Shown: one piece after another, positions 48,101 to 62,300 of the stretch
Numbering within the stretch: the first letter of the stretch is position 1
How the letters are laid out: each line of letters starts with the position of its first letter
DNA from: Dipetalonema caudispina
Lineage: Eukaryota; Nematoda; Chromadorea; Rhabditida; Onchocercidae
NCBI GenBank assembly: GCA_013365325.1
Contig: JABVXV010000011.1
Span: 186,001-250,000 of the forward strand
DNA length: 64,000 nucleotides
Direction: 5' to 3'
Position numbers and translations under genes: made by a program
The notes under the pieces: model-generated
Told to the model about the DNA's origin: nothing
Databases searched by the model: none
The model's input: only the letters and a program-made list of their open reading frames with translations

Positions 48101-48712
48101 AACCAAAAATACCTAACATTTATTAAATTTGTGCTCCTCTTGACCATCCATAATTTTTAACCTCATTTCGGAATGAAAATAAAAAATTATAGGAACCATA
48201 ATTTTCTATATTTCGTTATAAGAAGTTCAGAAAATGGCCTTGTAGGCTACTTTGTTTTACCCAGTCCATTCACTCTGATACCATGCGCGTGTCATTTACA
48301 AGTTGCACTTCATGACGATACTAGAAATCCTCATTGTTTTAAGACATCTTCAGTTTTAACAAGGTTACAATATAGCAACATATCAAAATTCTCCGTTCGA
48401 GATCTATCAAAGGTCTCAGAATTATTAGTGGAAAAATCTAGCAATAATATATAATCTCAAATAACCCATTTTTGTGAAGAGGCAAGTATATTAAGTGAAA
48501 AAAATACCTCTAATATTTAAAAAAGGACTCGGAAAGCTGAAATGTGCTATGGAGTGAGAATATATATTTGATATTAAAAAAGGGAAATTCACATTATACC
48601 TATTGACAAAATACCACTTATCAGAAACAAAAACTTCCTTCCAGAACGCCAGTTCTAAACTTCTTTGATTCTTACTGAAAAAGCTGAAACAGCCTCTGAA
48701 TGAAAGAAACAT
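39189..48712. other. Gene-poor region between kinase and PDZD8-type gene
   Basis: About 9.5 kb, AT-rich, holding the 3' flank of the kinase and, from the other side, the 3' flank of the PDZD8-type gene. A possible alternative kinase 3' exon lies at 39333-39355. Two plus-strand segments, 40292-40338 and 40552-40816, have good acceptors and join in frame; they are described as a finding. Open frames at 45144-45380 and 48173-48454 show no recognisable motif. I see no confirmed gene. Confidence 0.5.
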
Positions 48713-51700
48713 TTAGAAAGTATCATAGAATTCTTGGAATTCATTAGAGGAGTCAGCAACAAATTCGTCGGCAACATCTCCTGACTCCTGTCTACCTTGT
48801 GCAGCATCGGCTATATTTCTATTTTGATATTGATACTCACAGCTTTCTTCTACATCAATACAATTCTGAAATTCCGTTCTTGGGAATCAAAAATATATAA
48901 CACTGGAAAACTAGTACAGGACTAATAGGTATAGAAGAATACCTGTAAAGCAGCACAATAATGTAGCATAAGAACCGCGAGAGCTTGCAGTCTGTCTTCC
49001 AATACTGCAAAATTGAGAGAACCAGAGCTTTGGGTATCTTTCATATTTTTCATTACATTCAAACGTTCAACAGTTGTCTGGTGAATAATACTTCGAATTT
49101 TCTCCATCTGTAGATTAAATTATGAGCAGCACAAATGAACCAGAAGACCATACTATTTAATGCTAATAATAGGATAACGATTAACTCAGCAGCTGTGCAT
49201 AACTTAAGTATCGATATATAATTCATTCACCACAGATCAATATTTCCAGAAATGATGTGGGACCGCATTCACAATGCATATTGTCCAAGATATTTTACAA
49301 AAGCAGTTATAAAGTATGATTGCCAGAAGGAACTTACATCTTCATTTATTTTCGCTTTCCTTTTGATAGGATCTAGATCAGAGAACATATCTTTACCAGC
49401 CACCTTGGCAGCATTTATCATCTGCTCATTATATGCATTTCCTGGCTGGTACATCATTTGGCTTAAATTCTCCGAAAGTTCCAACATCGAAAAGACGTCC
49501 GGTATTGCTCTCTAAATAAAAACATCAAGTGAATGATGCCTTAAGGACTTCATACTTCTGAAAATATCTATTAGTTTGTTACTCAAATTCTCAAATAAAT
49601 ATCACAGAGATACTCTAATCTCATTTTCAAAGTTTGTGTAATAAAATTTTGCGTTTTTTAACCAAAGTTTAAAGCTCACCTCGACTGGTACCACCTCATC
49701 GGTCCCGATCTGAATAATTGGAGTTTTCTGCTCTGAAATTTTTAGCTTCATATAAGATTAAAGTAATGGCAATATTCGAGACTGAGTAAAATTACTAACC
49801 AACTGTCCCTTTCTTTTCTTTTAATGGCTGAAAAGACGCTCTCTTACGTCCAACACTTTTCCATGTAGAACTAAGCCTTTCAGATACTTTAACTGCAATA
49901 CGACGTCGCCGAGACAGCAATCGCTCCTCAGGTTCTATCAAACAAACATTTTTCAATAAAAGTATGGATTATAAATCTTTATATTAAGATTCAGCCAGAG
50001 TTCGAGTACTAATCCAACAGTTATTGAAGCTGCAAGTAGATGCACTTCATTTTACCATGAATTCATATTTTCAAACACTTGAAGGTATATCGATTACCGT
50101 TAACTCTATCTTCATAAGATTTTTGACCGATCATATATTAATCACGACTAAGTGACTAATGTAAAAAATTAAAGCAGTATTTTTCTTGTTAATGGAAGTA
50201 CACCATAAGACGATAATAAAACAAATTACAACGATGCTGACAGACGAATTTTGGTAGAATCTAAAGTTGTGTTCCCCAAGTAAATAAAAACTTTGGAGGG
50301 TTAGTTCGACGAAAAACTGCTTAAATTATCAAATTTCTTTGTAAAAAGGAGGAAAAAGTACAACACAAAAAAAAGTAACTTGATGAAGGCAAGCTGAGTT
50401 CTGTTGCAACATGATCATTCTTTGCAGTATCGTCCAGCAAGTTGGATCCTTCATTTGAATCTATATGTAACTCGTCCAAAACCGAAAATAATTAACTAGT
50501 TGAATGTGAAGGCGTAAAAAAAAATTGAAAAAAAAGTAACAACATGCAAAGTGAATATATAGTCCAGAGAGTGTACTGGCTATTTCCGCTGTCCAACGCT
50601 AATCTACTTGCTTGCTGAGCTATAGCTCCTCGTTTTGTTGTTGCGACAACTGATCCTATCCTCTCCTAAATAAGTGCTTATTTCCTTTCTCCGTCGATTT
50701 CTTCTTATCCAGGGAATCACTGGTTGATGTTACTCAATAAATAAATGAGTTAACTATTCCTTCTTGAATATGGACTACGACTCCTTATATACATTTTTTC
50801 CCTTTTTACTTAGTCATTCCGTGTCATCATTAATAGTTGATCTCTCTTTTGATCAAACCATTTACCAAATATCCAGTTTGCTTGGTTGATCCTCTACCTT
50901 TACCTTTACCACGTTAACAAAAACGAATAATGTAATTTGTATCCAAAATGGAATATGGGCAATTTACTATGTACAAATGTACGACGACAAAAATTTGGTT
51001 TCAGTTTTCCTGACATCAACTTCCAACTGTAACCTAAAGATAGTACCATCCATTTTATGCTATTTTTTATTTTGAGCTCATTGAAGTTATACTTTGACAA
51101 GACACTAACCTCATATGTTGAGTCGTCGATGGGAGGATGTTGAGAACAGGAAGTCTCAACCTTAGGTAAACATTTGTTATGACATACTAGCAAACAGCTT
51201 GTACAATGCGAAGCCATTTTTAGCCAAACTTTTCCTTGACAAACTGAACAAACAGTTGTACCTGAAAAAAATAAACGAAAGTGAAACACAGAAAGGATTT
51301 TGCTTTTGTAAAACAACTTTTGAAGGACAAACCTCTCAGCAATATCGTTTCGAAATTATGCTTGGTTTCCGACGATGTTTCAAAACTGTTCATTTGGCTA
51401 ATCTGTGTTTCCACACTAAAACAATTTGAACAATCATGATAAGTTACGAAACTGAATATATTCTCATAAATCTTCTCTATCTGCGGCTAATAATACAGCT
51501 CATTTAAAAAAGGTTTCAAACTAAATTCTTTGACAATAACCCAGAATAGCACAAGCAAAATAGAGCAGATCCTCATAGTACGGGCAGCTCTAAAATTCCT
51601 TCTGCTTGATAAAGATATAAATCATGAGAAGAATTAAAAGTAATTAAAAACTACCTCGATTTATTCTGAACATCCGTTGGAAGGCCTGTAGGGAAATAAC

Positions 51701-54700
51701 GGAAACTTAGGACAATATCCCCATAACAAAGGCGCTCATCAAAACCAGCTCGGCGGCTTTCCTCAGTGGCTTTTCGTGTTAATGGCCGCCTTAAATTAAA
51801 GAAAAAAATCAAAGCGGGAAATTGACGTCTTCTACAGCATTTCCTCTCAATATTCAATTATTTATTTACCGCTGCCACAATTGAATCCAAGCGAAATATT
51901 AAAGTGTTTGGAATTACCTTGCTACAGTCCAGAATGGCGGTCGCAAAGTGAACAGTTCTTGATGACAATTGGACAAAGTGAGCTGACAATCGTCTAGTAC
52001 TTGCGGTAAATAAATACTTGCCTACAATTAAACGCAGTCGTACATTAATTAATTGAAAATCCCTCAAGATTCTGCTGGTGATTTTTAATCCAATTTAAAA
52101 ACGAACATATCCCAGCATTTGAGAACCATCCTTTTCGACTTGGCTGTCCTGCGCAATGGTGCCATCTGTTGTTGCTTTAACAGTTAATGGTCTTGCTCGC
52201 ACAGCTACGTTTAAATATTTGCAGGTATCTGCATTGAGCTCAAATTGCAGTGACTGATTCCAAAGAACATCCTATAAAGAAATACCATTACTAAACCTGC
52301 ATCAACAGAATCAGTAAATCTGTTCTATTATTCGAAGCAACGCACACCTATCGGTGATAAAATTACTGTACATCGGAAAGCCATGATATCTACATTTTGC
52401 TTAATTCTCGTCGGCCGATAACCAGAAAATCATTTGCAGCTTAATTTGCAAGCAGATAAAACGGGAACGGTTTGATGGTCTATAGAAAGAGGCCCCCTTA
52501 TGAGATGAATGCATCCAAAAAATGACCTATCGCTTAATATCTACAAAAACGCTACAACGAATAATTGAGTATTTCAAGCCATCAATAAATAAATACTTCT
52601 CTCCAAAACACGATGAAACACCTGCTGTAGACGGAAGATGGGAAAAATCCCTTATGAATAAATCCTTTAAGAACAAGTGTGATTTTCTTATATAGTTCCA
52701 CCTTCACTACAGTAAAAGAAGAAAACAATTAGAAAAAGTTAAAGTAAAACGAAACAGATGTTTATAACTTCAAGTAATTAGACCATAATTCATCACTAAT
52801 AAACAGTAAAGATAATCTAACTTACAAAGAATGATGCGAATGGGAGGTTAAAAGCATGAAAATGCACAGTGAACAGATCTACGCCTCTAGAAGATCGCAG
52901 AGCTGCACAATGAAAAGGGTTTTCAATTAAAGACTAACTTCACTCGTCGTAAGTGGCTTTGTGACCAGTGTTTTTGGAGGAATTTTCGACAAGTCACAAA
53001 TATCATCACGTCCATCATTTTGAGTGGGAATTGACCTGAAAATATGATGGTTGAACTTTGAGCAAAACTTGACATTTATTAAAGCTACACGGAAAAGGAA
53101 TCTTCGATTCTACTTGCCTTTTTTTTCTGAGGAGAGGACTTCTTTTTCTCCTCTCTAGGCCTGATGTGAGTGATGGAGTACGTGGAAGCATCTAAAAAAT
53201 AATCTTTTATAAACAACTTTCACTGTTTTTTGCTATCTAGGAAATGTGGATCATCAAGAACTGCACACCAACTTTGCTGTTTCGGTTAAATATTTCGAAA
53301 TAATTATCTTGTACAAATCCGCAATGTTCAGTTGATACCACAACCACCCTCCATTATGTCTACTCAAATTAGAGAAAAGACAAAATATACACATCTGACT
53401 GAGGTGAATAAATTTACCAGGCCAACGTCGTGCTGTGATAACGCATCTACTGCAACTTCAGCACCAGAACTACTATCCTTATGCCGGTACCAAAAGTCCG
53501 ACATTCTAGCTTTCCCTGCTGCCGCCATTTCTGCTGCTCGAGCCTAAAACTCCCATAAACAATTGACATGAACTGACTATATTTTTCAAGAATTCATGAT
53601 CAATCATTACCTGAAACCGTTGTCTTCGAGAAGGACTTCGTAGAAGATCTTTTGTGTAGTTTTCAACAGAAATATCAGTATTCAAACTGCCAGTACTACC
53701 ATCTTTCTCTTTGCTTACTGCAGACACCATCAGGCAATCTTCAGTCATATTCCTTAGCGTTCTTTTAGTTTCCTGACATTTCCATGTGGAATTCAAACAA
53801 GGAATAATTAATGGAAACATACGTTATTTTTATATATTTCTTATTTTTTACATCACTGATCATTACACTGTATTCTTCTATTGCGGCTGATTGTTAGACT
53901 TGGAACTCCACTGTTAGGAGTGATATACTTGAAAATTTCGAGTAAAATGAACTTCCGAAAACTTTTCATAGACTAATCATTATCTTTCGAATGAGTTTAG
54001 TACCTTATGTGCATAGTAATACAAATTTTCAAGACTGGAGGTGAATAGCGGCTTCAGCTTTTCGCTTTCAGAACAACCACTTTCTGTTATTTCAGCTTCA
54101 GATCTTCAAACATGTATCGCAAATTAAAACAGAACAGAAATAAAGTAAAAGTACTCTAAAATATCCCTCTATTCACAATACAATCCATATGTAAAAGCTA
54201 CAATTTTCTACAGCAAGATAAGGGCTTTGTAAAATCAGAGCGGTTTTACTTACCTTACGCGCCTAATATGGATATGTTTCCTTGAAACAGAGTCGCACTC
54301 AGTTTCAGCCCGTGCCATCTTCATCAGATCGGAATGTTTCGGTATTTTCGAAAAATCGATAGACTTGCCATCTGTGTAGAGATGGGACATTCTCCTATCT
54401 TTTAAAACGTTGACCGCAAAGTCGTTTAAGGTTGCATTTGAATTGATTGATGTTGCACTCCGACTACGTCGTCGGCTACCTAAAAGCGATTTGTGCAGGA
54501 AAGTTTCAGTACTGACCTGGAATATAAAAAAAAAAAATCGCTAGAAATGTCCGAAAAGCAGTACCTTTCTCTAGCACTTCCATTTGAATACTTTTATTTT
54601 CGACATTTCCAAAGATTTCAGGGACACTGATCACGTCAAAATCACCCAAATCACCATCCTCTAAAACTTCGCAGTCAGTACTTATCAATTTTCATTATTT

Positions 54701-57700
54701 TCAAAACTTCAAAGAACAATTTCTTAAGAGTTAATGACAAAAATTATTGAATAGTACAGTAAAAGGGGTATATTTATAAACGAACTGATTTAGTGAATGG
54801 GCAGATTTTTGGTGGATTCCCTGCTATCTTTCTTACTCTCTAAAGTATTCGGGAAAAAATTTTGTATATTAATAAATATAGTAAGTCACAGAGAACTTAA
54901 ATATAAAATCAAAATGTTTCATGGTAAATATCTCATAATATATTATTTTTCCTGATAACAGAACTGCCATAGAAGAAAAAAACTAACCATCATTATTTAG
55001 CGTATTGAGTGACGTACTGTCTTTTTCATCAATCATCCGATCAACTAAAACACTCAAATCACTGGAAGTACCGGAAAGTAGCTTGTTCAGCTGACGCTCA
55101 CTTATAACTGGAACGTTATTTACAGCAAGGACAACATCACCTTAAATTAACCCATTGTGTATTATAAGGAATGAAATAAAACACAATGTTATTGGGAAGG
55201 AATTAATGTTTGCACCTGCTTTGAAACCACATCTTTCCGCGGAAGAAAAACTTTCTACAGCTGAAACTTGCACGGATCTGACTCCTGTATTGGAAATGAG
55301 CTGAAAAACTTATTCAACATTAGTGATAACAAACCGGAACAAATGGATGAGTACGTTATGCAAAAGAAGTATTGGATCGAATACAGAATTATTCGAAGCC
55401 TATCAAGAAAACTTTTAAAAATCAAAAAATAACAGTAGCTCTCAATAAAGATAATGTCGTACCGGGAATGGAAAATATTTGCAAACATTTCTAAAAAAGA
55501 TTGCATTCTAACAACAAATTTAAAAAGCTAACAAACATTAAAAAGACAAAAGAGCATGGTGCAGTTGCATAGGTACAAAATTACTTTATATTAGAGTGGA
55601 ACTTGCAGAAGCGGTATACAAAAGGTATAGACTTCCGTAGGCTAGCTAAAAAATGTATAACTAAGAACGTCAATCCTCATTACAAGAAAAGTCTACCTGA
55701 GGATTTTTCAAATGACAGTAATCTTGAACATAATCAAAAGGCAAAGTGAAGGTCCGGATGATAATTAAGGTAGTTCTAGAAAGTAATATGTAACAATCAA
55801 TCAAATAAATGCAACTATTCAACTATTCAAGATCTACAGGATCACTGAATGACTCTCAGCTTTCTTTTTAACAACTACTGTAAAGCTGACTGAAGGCTAT
55901 ACAGAGAAAAGGACATTGAACTGCCATATATTCAACTGATTGAAAGTACAATATTAATCTGCCCATAAATTACTGCAATCGTGTTGAGACGATATACACG
56001 TATTATGTTTTCTCGTCACAGACTTTCTTATGAGCAAAAAATGCGGTTGGAGAAATATAACAAATTAAAGCTGATGCAACAAACAACGTTAGTCTTCATT
56101 TAATATATTGTGCCCATCAAGAATAACTTTAACGAAACGCGATGAGAGGGCTTTACTGGTAGTTAAGGGAATTACTGGTCTTGAGAAATAGCCGAACAAG
56201 TCGAAATTTCCGCCTATACGTGTACTATTACTAGCGCTTCATGTGACAAATCCAAGAAAAGCAATACAGAGTGTATTGTATACAACACCACATTGTACAT
56301 GGATATATCCAAACGATATATCTAAGGGTCGACAAAAGGCATCAAAACAGTATCTATGGGTCCAAGCAGAGAGGAGTGAAATGACACATTTGTAAGACAA
56401 AATGGTCAACAAAAGTGGAAAATAGCACAGATAAGAGATTAAATGCCGTAGGACTAATCTTCGCTACGATTCTTTGTTGGAAATAATAGGCGTAATAAGA
56501 ATAAGAAAAATGGAGAGAATTATTTGGTGCACCGGAAAAAAAGAAACACTCACCTGAAAAGAGAAAGTGAGAACTAAATAATCAGTAACTTAATAAATAA
56601 TATCACTGGTGAATATAAGACCACATTATTAGGATTCGGAATAGTTTAAAAAATTACGATTTGCTTTCTATCCATGGCTGAGAGAAAGAAATACATAAAA
56701 CTTCTAAGCTTCTAGAACGAATTTACTTTAGAAAATGTCAATCCAATCGACTCACTGATACCATGCCGACTAAAATTTAATAATACGGTGATGCATCGCG
56801 TTGAACTTCTGCTTGCATCCTGCATTAGCGGTCGATGATCTGTTTAATAACCATATATCATATCGGATTTAAGTTTTTTTCCCAAAGAGTTAGTATATCT
56901 TACTTTCTTGGATCATCAAGTAATCCAACCCTTTACAATTAGGAATGTGGAACTGTTTACGAACCGCCGTATTTTATCTAGCAGTCAAGGTCGGATAAGG
57001 TAAAATCAAGAATGATGTCATTTACCTACAGATACAACACAGAAAACCTCGGAATTTCTGCTGTTGACCAACGCAGTGTTCAATCTTGTGCATCGTAAAA
57101 CCGTAACTTCTAATAAACCCGTTGTTTTAATATGTTCGAAAGCACCTAAAACAGATCATTTTGCTATGAAAATATAATTCGGTATTACTACAACAAATAC
57201 TGCTAGTAAGAAAACAATGTCAATCTTTACAAACACTTCATGATGCCCATACACCAGTTCGTTCAAGTCCCAAGCCTCGTGACCGATAACTGTTCCTTTA
57301 AATACAATATTTGGTAAGAATGTCAGTCCAAACTTAAAGGTGAGGCATATACTCCAAATTCTTAGATTCTGCCTAATTGTTACCACTCACACAGTAGTAA
57401 GACTCTAAATAAATTATATGGAATTAAGTATCATTATTATGATATTTATATTTGAAGACTGCTTAATATATATAAGTTACCTATAGACGGGGAAGGTTGA
57501 TATAAGGGATTCGGAAAGAACGGACGATATCGCATCTTGTAGTTTGGCCAAACGTGCTTGCGTTGAACCATACGTCTAAATTTCTGTGTGATGAAAGGTA
57601 TGAGATGTTTCACCTGTTTTCCTTGCCACTGTGAGTCAACCTGAAAAACAGCACTTTACTTCGACGATGCGATGATTTGTAATTTCTCCTATGTCTAGAA

Positions 57701-59345
57701 TTTTGTATACTATCACCACCACATATGCAAAAAAAAAAAGCGACGAGACATTCTACTGCAAAATTTATAAATATTATCATAAAAATTGCAATCCAAATCA
57801 TACTTGGAATTCCAACGTCGGCATATCAACGAATGCAAAGACCCAATGAGTAAAAGGCTCACGAGTCAGTTTCAACCGGATTTTGCCAGAAAGACGAGTA
57901 AGCTAAATGTAATTAACAAATTAAAGACTATGGATGGATGCACAATACCCAATCTTGATGATGTAAGAAATTACGATAAAACCTAGTCGATCAATACTCA
58001 AAATTTCACCGAAACATTTCCTGATAACCAAATCAATTAAATGAAATGAAAACCTTGATCGACAGCTGTGCAAATCGTCCAAACAGCATACTGACATCAA
58101 CGGAACTTTGAAAACCCCCGCTGTAATCTACATCGACAAGCAGTTTTAGTGTCTGAAAAAGGATATTTTTCCAACATATCTGTGCCGAAAAACTCGAAAA
58201 GTGTAATTAATCCATTTCAGTATCTGAAAACAGTCTAGTCTTAATAACTCAAATGTCCCGTGTACGAATATATGATAACAACTCGTCACCCCAACTAATG
58301 TATGTGTCGACTTACTTTACATTTAATGGCAATTTTCGGAATATGTGATACAAAATATAACAATGAAGTGATATTACTCTGAAACCCTCATCTTGCGATA
58401 GCTCATAGTCCTCCACACGAACTGATTTGATAACGGGAGATCTAGAACCAATCGATAGATCCCTAATACGAATATCCTGAAATGGAAGTGCTTTAATGGG
58501 GAGAGGAAAAATGTTAAGTTCAATGACTTTAAAAGGTTCGTTTAGCCCGTATTTCAAAACAGCGATTTTAGCATTTCCTCAAAGTGAATCTACATTTATT
58601 TTTTCTAGATTTTATCATTGGAAAAGCTTCAAACTTCTGGTAAATTTTCGTTCAGTTGGGAATTTCGAAATTTATTTGTTTTGATAAAGTGATTTTTTGA
58701 CAAATGAGTAGTTAGAACTGTGATGGAAGTGGTACACACAGCTTCCACAGCTGCGAGGAAAGAAAAAGGATTAGTAATAAGCAACAACGGGCAAATCTAA
58801 TACAGTTGTGTCTAAAAATCATTTGCAGAGTTGAAATGGACCTGTATGAGACGACCAGCAGTATTTCGAGTGGTTAAATCACTAAGTTCCAACTGCAACT
58901 TTTTGTGGATCCACCTATAAGATACAAAAAAATACGTGATCTGGATTCACATCATTTTAAGAGCAAAATATGACCAACTGTATCTATACGGAATATGTTA
59001 AAACACCTTCGTAATCGACGAGTATCCTTGTGTTCTTGAAACAGAAAGTGAAGAATAAGACTCAGATTGAAGCATGATTCCCACTCAAAAGCTCGGCTTT
59101 CACCATCCCCTTCCTTCAAGAACTGTCTCAGTTCCTGAAAAATTACTCTCTTAAGTAAAGAAAAGTAATGTGCACCATGATGATCTGAAAACGAATAAAA
59201 CTACCTCAGGAAGGCGAAGTGGCTGAAACTGGTCAACAAACACGGCGTGTGGAGAGATTTCACCAAAGGGATTGAATAGCAACACATAAATGATGAAAAG
59301 CATTAAAACTGCGCCAACAAGGACGCCCCATAAGAATTCTAACAT
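48713..59345 (-). CDS. pdzd-8: PDZD8-type ER membrane lipid-transfer (SMP/PDZ/C1) protein
   Basis: ER-anchored TULIP/SMP protein that moves lipids at ER contacts with late endosomes and mitochondria; human PDZD8 binds Rab7 through its C-terminal coil. Exons (minus): 59345-59205, 59134-59007, 58914-58842, 58476-58378, 58152-58054, 57902-57804, 57640-57481, 57145-57026, 56839-56727, 55300-55216, 55140-54988, 54660-54565, 54479-54254, 54103-54004, 53772-53611, 53543-53418, 53191-53118, 53035-52939, 52271-52107, 52021-51918, 51789-51655, 51415-51333, 51261-51110, 50665-50608, 50460-50380, 49934-49800, 49732-49680, 49511-49338, 49107-48943, 48865-48713: 3609 nt, 1202 aa (human 1154). Order: membrane anchor (about 4-24), SMP (about 60-275), C2-like strand GLLEVTVLRC, PDZ (about 325-410), Ser/Lys linker, second C2-like part ending CYGDIVLSFRYF, C1 finger (about 866-915) with the full His/Cys set, then helical EDRLQALAVLMLHY. 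Exons 50665-50608 and 50460-50380 and several linker boundaries are tentative. Confidence 0.93.
55301..56726 (-). other. Longest PDZD8-type intron (1.4 kb) inside the PDZ domain
   Basis: Intron 9 interrupts the PDZ coding sequence between the SIGLTFSK segment and its next strand. It holds no recognisable gene or element. It is markedly longer than the other introns here, which are mostly 50-670 bp. Confidence 0.75.
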
Positions 59346-62300
59346 TTACATCAGCGCCAGTACCGTCACCATATAATATTTATTCAATTCCTTCAGCTAT
59401 TTCCATCCTAGCGCTATCTGAAAATGCAATTATTATCATTAGCTTTCATTGAAAAATGATTTGCACTTTTCAACATTATGCCACCATAACTCAATAATGA
59501 ATTTTTAATTCTCTACAGATCATGAACCGGAATGTGAAATTATAGTTAAACCATCAGAACTTCTAATCCTAACTATCCAAACACCAACAATATCTCATTT
59601 ACGTTGACGTGTCTTTCCCTCTCACCAGTCAACCAGTCCACTCATAACAGAATTGAAAGATCGTGGTTTCATGTCTCAAGTTCCTTTGCCTTAAGGTTTC
59701 GTAAAAACGCGAAATTAAAAAACAAAAGCTAATAACTGAGCTCATTCTGAATGATTCCCATACCACATGCTGTAAGCAAAAATCTATCTACTGCAAAATA
59801 CCAGTCGTACACTGCAGGGATAATATATCTCTGTTGCTAGCAAGTTAAGCGGTGTGATTTGATCTGGAGCACTGAAAGGAAGTTTATGCTGTTATTCGTT
59901 CAATATCATTCACAAATTCTTAAATTTCCATCAACTATATTACTCATCTTTTTACTGTTTACTTAAGGAATAAGTAGTTATTGTCATAAGTAAGTTTCCA
60001 TGAGGAAGCTGATATAGTTTTGTTACACTCGTCTATTATTGTGAGACAATAGTGATCGAATGTTTTATTAAAGAGACAAATTACATCAACAAATATATGT
60101 GAGGTAGCTTATGTTCTTCTAGTCAAATTCATTATCATTTCACATGCTAAGCTTTCCTTTTTTTAAATTACATTTTTCTCACTTCTTCTATGCTATATAG
60201 ATTGTTAGTTTAATTCCAATTTCCCATTCTTCAATCTCTGTTATCTTCCAGTAATCACATATCACTGTAAGTTATAATTTGAGAGATAATGATCAATATC
60301 CGAGAAAATTTATATCATATAATATTTCAGTAAAATAATGATTAACTTCTATGCATGTTTTTTGCTTTAGTACTTAAGGTAGTACCTTGATGAGATAGTT
60401 TGGACATGTTCCTAAGTTACATTATGAAGACAGTTGGAAGTGAAAATCCATATTTGAACCTGTGAAAAAGAGAGGTAGAGAGAGAGAGAGAGATCTTGAA
60501 GTGACTTCGAAATAGATCCCAGTCATCTTCTGTTCCAAAGTTACATGGAGCAGTGTTACTTTCTTATTGCCAATTTTTCTAAAGCTTGAGATTGAACTAT
60601 TGTATTTTTATAGTATGGATCTTACAGTCGGTTATAATGACCAATTTCTCTATAAAATTTCCCCTTTTCCGCATGCTGCTCACATATCTTCTAATGTATC
60701 TTGATGTCGAGATTCTATGTAACGAATAAAATGTTGATGTTCTAACTTTCTAAAGAAATGCAGTAATGAAATATCCAAATTGATCCTTCAACATACTACT
60801 TATACAAGCCGAACTGGACTCTGTAATCAAGGAGTTTTCAAAATATTTTGCTCCCTTGTGATTTTCCACAATGAAAACATATTAGTACAGTTAATATAGA
60901 TGGTGTTTGTCTTTAAGGATTAATTCATGGGATAAGAAAACGAGCAAAAACGTCTATTATTACTAGTCCTTCAGTATAGTAGAAGGATAATTGCAATTAA
61001 TAACTAATTTTCTAATATGGTTATTTAAGATTGCTATTCTGTGCATTAGAACACTTTCTGAAATTTTTTTTTGTAGTGAGTGATAACTCTTACCTCTATT
61101 TGGTTTTTTTTTTAAATAAACAAAACTATCCTTGCACTGTAAAACTCTTCTTGTGTGTTGTCTATTAAACTTTGTTTAAATTTCTTATATTGTATATTAC
61201 TTTTAAGCTTTTTCTGCCAACATGTTGATTAAAGTTTTGTCTACATTTCATCACTGACAATGAAATTTATTTTATGAAGATTATTATACATGGTTATTTC
61301 AGAGTTTGATTTATTAGTTTTTGCGGTTTTAAATTTGCTGGAATTAAAATCTTTTACTCGAGTGTTCAATATAACTATTAGATTTTTTTGTTTCTGCTAT
61401 GGTATTGTTTCTTATCGATATTTAATTAAGTATATCATAAAAATTGCTAATAATTTGATAATGGTGCTTGCTACTATATAGACTAAGGTTTTTCTTTAGT
61501 TTAATATAGGTGTGTGGTTGATGAAGTCTGTAATGAGAGAGTTATTAGTAAAAACTGATGTAGCATAGGTTGAGGATAAGAAAACAGCGAAAAACTTTGT
61601 GTGAGGTGCTCGAATGTATTAATAACTTCCACCATTATTTTTTGATTTTGAAAGTTAAAATCAAAGGAATCATCTTTTAAAAGCTGCTACTGTAACAATT
61701 ATACGCAGATCACATAAAACTGTTGGATGAGAACATCTCAGTCTGAAAGTTTCCGAACTTTACATTCGATGGAATTCGTAAATGAAATTTCAGTGCCTTT
61801 TACTGCATTTTATAGAAATAGCTCATGTCTTCAATTTACAAGGAATAGGGCAATAAGTGGTGGTGTCTGTGGGACTACGTCCACGTTACGGCGAAAGCAA
61901 TATAATGACAGAACTGTCAGTATGTGTTAAGACAATGAAATAAAATTTCCGGACAAAAGCAGACTTAACAAAGTTTTATAGAAAAGACGGACTCGGATCT
62001 CACCCCGAAGTTTATGTGCTCACGGTTTACTTCATTTCAATTAATAAACAAATATTTGATAGCTCTTACGTGATAACCATTAAGGTTGTAGCCCGTTTGG
62101 TAGGCGTTTGGTAGGTCCTAAGAATCGGTGATGTGTTTGGATGTAAAAGGCGCCCCTCACTGGCATTACTTATCTCGAATAATAAAATATGAAAACCCCC
62201 CGAAATGACTGATGCAAAACGGCAGGATTTGAGCGGTAATGCTTCCAGCCTCCGTGCTGGGAAACCCTTGAAGGCAACAGACGGATAAGTTAAAATGAGG

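Noticed and set aside
48173..48454. 93-codon plus-strand frame beyond the 3' end of the PDZD8-type gene
   Set aside because: No motif recognised, and it lies in the likely 3' flank of the opposite gene.
56930..56962. Candidate exon DKIRRFVNSSTFLI in the PDZD8-type gene (minus)
   Set aside because: Its possible donors do not join the next PDZ segment in frame. The exon starting at 56839 does, and it aligns better to the family (RSSTRCITVLL before SIGLTF).
57236..57306. Candidate extra PDZD8 exon (minus; GTVIGHEAWDLNELVYG)
   Set aside because: It can be entered in phase 1 after exon 7, but its possible donors give the wrong exit phase, and exons 7 and 8 join directly in frame with the order seen in human PDZD8.
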